Assembly: GCA_034509495.1 (NCBI GenBank)
Contig: CM067508.1
Location: forward strand, 33,641,646 to 33,705,645
Source of the DNA: Acestrorhynchus altus
Taxonomy: Eukaryota; Chordata; Actinopteri; Characiformes; Acestrorhynchidae
DNA length: 64,000 bases
Direction of reading: 5' to 3'
Shown in pieces: positions 59,801 to 64,000 of this stretch (positions are counted from its first letter, which is position 1; every line of letters begins with the position of its first letter). Position numbers and translations under genes: made by a program. The notes beneath the pieces are model-generated. The model made no database searches, was not told the origin of the DNA, and saw only the letters and a program-made list of their open reading frames with translations.

Positions 59801-61625
59801 TGGAGCCTAGTGCATGACCTCACATGCATTGCAGCTGACAATTTATTGGAAATCCAATAAAAATGAAAGAAAACTGGATTTTTTTTTAATGACAATCATT
59901 TCTTCTTGGACAACATCTAAGATGAAACTTAGGGTCACGGTTAAAATCTATAAACAGACAGGATGTAGAAGATATAACATTTTATTCATATTTTTTTTTA
60001 CTAATATATATATACGTAATATAAATATTCTAACTATATATCGATTATAGCATATAGATTGTTCTATTCTGTATTTACGAGTGAACAGGTGGGTTGAAGA
60101 CAGATATGGTCTATAAGAGGATTCTATAACTGAATGAATAATGAATAATAAGTCTGCTGAGTGCAGTATGAGCAAGAGTTCAGAGGTAACTGAATATGGG
60201 AAGAAGCTGGACCCCCCGAATGCCCCTGTGTGTCCTCACAGATGGGAGGAGGTTCAACAGTGTGTGGTTGGGTTGAGAAGAGTCCCCAACGTTCCCAGTA
60301 CAGTACATTCATATGAACACAGACAGAGCCTAGAATTTATAGATAATCAATCTATAAAACAAACATCGAGGAATGAAACGGAAGGAAAACAGAACAGAAG
60401 CAAAAGCAAGTCCAACTAACTGACATCGGACTGACGACAAGACATACGAGACCCAACAAAGACAAGTTTAAAAAAAAAAGACAAGGAGCTACATTGGAGA
60501 TCACCTGGGAGGACAAATGACAAGGCGGAGACAAGGAGAGGTTCTTGTGTGTTCTTCCTTCCACTGCCGAAGTTGCCTTCCAATACTTGAGAACAGTTTC
60601 CAAGAACTTCAAGGTTCCCGGATGTTTTCCTGTTACTTCCCGAAATCCAAGGATGCTTCGTTTGGTGACTTGCCGGCAAGCACGAATGAAAATACCCAGC
60701 ATTCATTGCAGATGCCATGGCAGAAGGCATTGGTCAGATCTTCAGTTGTACGTTAAGTTCTCGTATTTAAAATAAACAGAGCATCTTGGTCTTGATCTTA
60801 TAGATTATTTATTCCATCACACACCTCCGATGGCATTTCTACCATAAGTGGTACACAGTTCTCCATCCTTGTGTTCTGGTGTTCTGGTGAGTTCCTTCTT
60901 ACAAGATAAATAGTCTATAATGTTCTTCCAAAGAACACAAGTCCATTCTTAGTGCTCTCAGCATTGAGAAACACTCAAGGACAAGTTGAAACACAAGGGG
61001 AACAGAATGGATACACCTGACAAGAGTAAACAGGGGGCGGGGTTACAAGGTAGAACACCTGGGTGGACAAGTGACAAGGCACCAACAAAGCCATGTGCTA
61101 TAAAGCATATGACCACAGAGACAAAGTAAAGCAAAGACAGGGACAAACAAAGACGGAGACATAGACATTACAATAATACTGATATTTACCCACAAACTGC
61201 TGTGTTACGCAAATCTGGGACAGCACCTCCAGCCTGAATGTACAAAGAATGCCACCCAACCTGTACACATACTCATACAGACCCCTAGCCAATCCCTGAC
61301 CACCCATGATACCACCCTGCTTTCATCATGCACACGCGACTCTGATAATCTGAGACAAGGTTGAAATGATACGGCTGAAGACAGATCAGAGTTGACCCCA
61401 TCCGGGCACCTGAGCCCCTACTTCAAGACACAGCGTATTCTAATTAGGCGGGGAGGGGGTCTTCTTTAAAGGTGCGATTCTATTAAAATCAAATAAAGCC
61501 TGAGGAAATATCCCTCACGACACTTGGGAATTCTAGCAGAGCAAATAATGCAGCTACTTAGGGGAATTCCCATCCGGAATTCCCATTCCCTGCCGATGTC
61601 TCTATATGTAAAATTGAACCCTTAC
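56835..61625 (-). other. Last intron of the MCTP gene
   Basis: This interval of 4.8 kb lies between a GTAAGG donor (61625) and a TTTTTACAG acceptor (56835). It contains MITE copy 3 (57575-58126) and otherwise mostly unassigned sequence. The words at 60950-61150 (repeated GACAAAC/ACAAAGAC) look like part of a dispersed repeat. A B-type open frame of 92 codons at 60141-60419 is not recognised. No further exon is supported. Confidence 0.8.
57575..58126 (+). mobile_element. Fish MITE, CACTGATCA-end family, copy 3
   Basis: The block order matches copy 2: CTCTTTGTGGTTCTATAATTC, CAGACTGTAG, CTTCAACGATCAGGACCCC, CAGCAGTGCTGCTGGAG, AACACAAACTGTGCAGAAAC, GTGGAGACACTCGGTAGGAG, and a right end with GATGTTATGGCTGA at about 58113-58126. 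The left terminus is lost. The copy lies inside the MCTP last intron. Confidence 0.8.
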
Positions 61626-61723
61626 CTTTTGAACATCTGAAGGAACCCTCTTGAGGAAATCCAGTAGTTCGTTATTGTCGATTGCATGAGGGCTGATGAG
61701 CTTCTTGCTAAATTTTTTAACAC
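61626..61723 (-). CDS. mctp2: MCTP (probably MCTP2) penultimate coding exon
   Basis: The exon is 98 bases long, preceded by a TTTTCACAG acceptor and followed by a GTAAGG donor. Its first two bases complete a glycine codon begun in the exon ending at 63942. It then encodes VKKFSKKLISPHA and IDNNELLDFLKRVPSDVQK. The IDNNELLDFLxRVPSDVQ block is the strongly conserved juxtamembrane tail of vertebrate MCTP1 and MCTP2, which read INKFTKKL before it. MCTPs are membrane proteins of the endoplasmic reticulum with three C2 domains, which bind Ca2+, and two C-terminal membrane helices. This exon follows the second helix. The clean phases and absence of stops indicate a functional gene. MCTP family is nearly certain; MCTP2 over MCTP1 is probable. 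Confidence 0.93.
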
Positions 61724-61917
61724 CTGTGAAAACAAGGGTGCATTCATCTCAAACACATCTGCAGCCCGGTAACTGTGCCACTTCCAGCTTCCAGATTCCA
61801 TAATTATGAATTTATAGTTACATATCACCACTGTCCCACAAAAAATCAAAGAAAAGAACGTGAACTTTCAGTGGACGTCAATAAAAAAGTCCATTTATCA
61901 TGAAAAATGTATTAAAG

Positions 61918-61965
61918 AACTATATATATATATATATATAAAGAGAGAGAGAGAGAAAGAGAGAC

Positions 61966-62007
<42 letters not shown>
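61918..62007. repeat. (TA)n-(GA)n microsatellite at gap edge
   Basis: TA units run into GA units, which break off at the N run. Confidence 0.95.
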
Positions 62008-62098
62008 NNNNNNNNNNNNNNNNNNNNNNNNNNNNNNNNNNNNNNNNNNNNNNNNNNNNNNNNNNNNNNNNNNNNNNNNNNNNNNNNNNNNNNNNNNN
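62008..62098. other. Assembly gap (N run)
   Basis: Ninety-one N characters are flanked on both sides by GA repeats. The true tract length is unknown. Confidence 0.99.

Positions 62099-62139
<41 letters not shown>
62099..62139. repeat. (GA)n microsatellite, right of gap
   Basis: About 20 GA units continue the tract interrupted by the gap. Confidence 0.95.
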
Positions 62140-62142
<3 letters not shown>

Positions 62143-62588
62143 AAGCAACTGGAATGAGAGAGAAAGAGAACATGAGAGAGTGGAAAGAAAGTAGGGAAGG
62201 GGGGGAGGGGGCCTCCTTTATGAGAATGCCTACTGGCAGGAGGGCTGCAAGGAGAGAAACAGCATGACTGGAGCCTGCGGCCCAAGCTCAAACCTGACCT
62301 TTGGAGGCTCTTGCAAAGAGTCAGGTATTTAGCACAGCTGGGCTCACATTTTTCCCCCTTCCTCAACCCCTCATTCATCCTTTCTTTCATGAGGATCCTC
62401 CCCTCCTCCCTTTTTCTACTACTTTTCCACTTAGAAAGTATGCTTAGTCTCCATCCACAGGATCTTTTTTTCTTCCCTCTCTTTGGCAGGGAGGAGAGAT
62501 AAAAGTAGGAAGGGAGCAGAAATCAGTGGAGAAAAGATGGGAAATCAGAAACAGAAGAGATGAAGGCAACAGGGCTGTGACTCAGAGG

Positions 62589-62595
62589 GAGAGAC

Positions 62596-62687
<92 letters not shown>
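62589..62687. repeat. (GA)n microsatellite
   Basis: About 48 GA units with one AAA interruption near 62631. Confidence 0.97.
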
Positions 62688-62689
<2 letters not shown>

Positions 62690-62879
62690 ATCTTTCCAGC
62701 CCTTCCATCAAACAAACTAAACTGGTGAGACTGATGTAAAGCAGATCCAGACATGAAACCTCTGATTGACAATCAAGGATATTTCACCAAATCGTGATTT
62801 CTGAGTTAAAACATTAGTTTTGTGTTAATTACATAGAAATATCAACTGGATTCCTTTGAATTGTTTGCAATCAACAGGA

Positions 62880-63155
62880 GACCTGTAACGACCACGGACA
62901 CAGAGGTAGGGGCGGACGTACACGCTGGGTTGTATTTATTGACAGGGTACAAATAAACACTAAGACGAGTAACCATGAAACCAAGGCACACAAGCAGTCA
63001 CAAAGCCACATAACCACAAAGACCGACCAGGACTAACAAAAGACAAGGGACTTATATACACAATCACATTGGACACGGCTGGGACATGGGAATGTAAACA
63101 AAACAAAGACAGACCACAGGGACGAGACAGATACGTGACAAGACCACGCCACATT
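62880..63155. mobile_element. Possible dispersed repeat in MCTP intron
   Basis: The sequence is rich in ACAAAGAC/GACCA words and has the blocks GACCTGTAACGACCACGGAC, GACGTACACGCTGGGTTGTA, ACAAAAGACAAGGGACTTAT and ACGTGACAAGACCACGCC. This recalls the end region of a dispersed retroelement-like repeat in otophysan fishes. I cannot confirm the family or boundaries. Confidence 0.3.
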
Positions 63156-63941
63156 ATGAAGGTTTTCATTTTTTTTTCATATTCTATAAAACATTAACAA
63201 CATTTCCACCAAATACCACAGAAAAATATTATTATTTAGAGCATTTATGGCCGAAATGATACCTGCTCAAAATGCCAGAAAATACGCAGTGTTTAGATTA
63301 AAATAATGCATTCAGTTAATATTGATTTAAAAACAACACGTTACTTTATTTTCATTTTAACTATGTTTTTTTTTAAATATGTGGTGAAATAACCCTGATT
63401 GCCAGTTTTCATTTCCAGGCCTGTCCTCCTCCTGTTTCTGACCCTGCTGACGTTAAGACATTCACACCCTACAGTTTTAATCACGTCTATATATGATTTT
63501 TTTTTTTTAAATCCATGGATTTTCACAAACGTCTGCATTTGCTGACTAATATCTCCAAGTTTTTCACATCACCTGTATAGTCCTACAGCGTTTTGCATGT
63601 TCAGCGCGCACACTGGGAAGAGCAATTATCACAGGTGTGTAACATTACCTTACGGTGTAGTACCTTGGGGGCATGCAGACAGAGCCTCACTTGAGGAGCA
63701 GCTGCACTTACCCACCCAGCTGACTAACTGAGAGTAGATCAAATTCACGACTCGGTTCTGCTGGCTTTCGGCAGCTCGGCGAAGACGAGTGACTATTTAA
63801 ATACCTTTAGTCAGCTGTCAGTAAGCAGCGCCTGCTCAAATCATAAGTGACACCGATGACTTAATGCTTCCTGCGGTAGCGACGGTGTGACACTGTGAGT
63901 ACACGTGACGCTCTACCGGAGCTGGTGCTTTGATAACTCAC

Positions 63942-64000
63942 CCCATAACAGCACTATGTAGCGCAAAGGGACGTAGTAGAGCAGAGCAGTGGCAGCGAAC
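63942..64000 (-). CDS. mctp2: MCTP (probably MCTP2) exon, partial at window edge
   Basis: The exon runs in from beyond the right edge and ends at a GTGAGT donor (phase 1, last base G at 63942). It encodes FAATALLYYVPLRYIVLLWG. The final glycine codon is completed across the splice by the exon at 61723. The stretch is hydrophobic and corresponds to the second membrane helix of MCTP proteins. There the family reads FxxxxxLYxxPLRYIxLxWGxxKF, and PLRYI is its hallmark. The two helices anchor the protein in the endoplasmic reticulum membrane. The upstream exons (C2 domains and first helix) must lie to the right of this window. Confidence 0.93.

Larger units (their letters stand above)
61724..63941 (-). 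other. Penultimate intron of the MCTP gene
   Basis: This interval of 2.2 kb is bounded by a GTGAGT donor (63941) and a TTTTCACAG acceptor (61724). It contains large (GA)n tracts, an assembly gap and, at about 62880-63155, a possible dispersed repeat. Confidence 0.88.

Overview
This window is vertebrate genomic DNA, almost certainly from a teleost fish and probably an otophysan (characin, catfish or carp group). The evidence is the very dense (CA)n, (GA)n and (TTA)n microsatellites, many decayed Tc1/mariner and hAT-type DNA transposons, fish-type tRNA-derived SINEs, and a spliced gene whose exons have GT/AG borders. There is no operon structure and no bacterial, phage or CRISPR feature.

Only one protein-coding gene can be supported. 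It lies on the minus strand at the right edge, and the window holds its last three coding exons: 64000-63942 (continuing beyond the window), 61723-61626, and 56834-56775 with the stop codon. Their splice phases agree (phase 1, then phase 0). The joined peptide reads as the second membrane segment and cytosolic tail of a multiple C2 domain and transmembrane protein (MCTP), most like MCTP2. A run of N at 62008-62098 inside a (GA)n tract marks an assembly gap in the penultimate intron.

The other 56 kb to the left shows no exon I can defend and looks like a gene desert. From established mammalian maps, MCTP2 borders the large desert around NR2F2, and MCTP1 lies near NR2F1. I therefore infer that this is the teleost equivalent of such a desert. 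Several repeat-free islands have the texture of conserved non-coding elements (AT-rich homeodomain-like cores within balanced sequence): about 11.7-11.9, 18.6-18.95, 19.95-20.1, 26.2-26.6, 27.2-27.6, 30.85-31.1, 49.2-49.5, 53.4 and 54.3-54.5 kb. They are candidates only.

Repeats dominate the rest. The largest is a satellite array at about 41.01-46.80 kb with a 63-bp AT-rich unit in roughly 90 copies. Dispersed elements include: a MITE-like family with GC boxes, whose internal 52-bp segment is present once, twice or three times in different copies; a 184-bp hAT MITE with perfect 8-bp target-site duplications; a 518-bp internally deleted Tc1-like element; a Tc1-like transposase relic split by a foreign insert; a mariner relic; a 384-bp and an 849-bp element with terminal inverted repeats; three copies of a fish MITE whose ends resemble CACTGATCAGCCATAACATTA minus its last base; SINE copies; and the 3' end of a LINE. 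I found no new biological system. The most distinctive items are the satellite array, the GC-box MITE family with a variable internal tandem repeat, and the MCTP-flanking desert.
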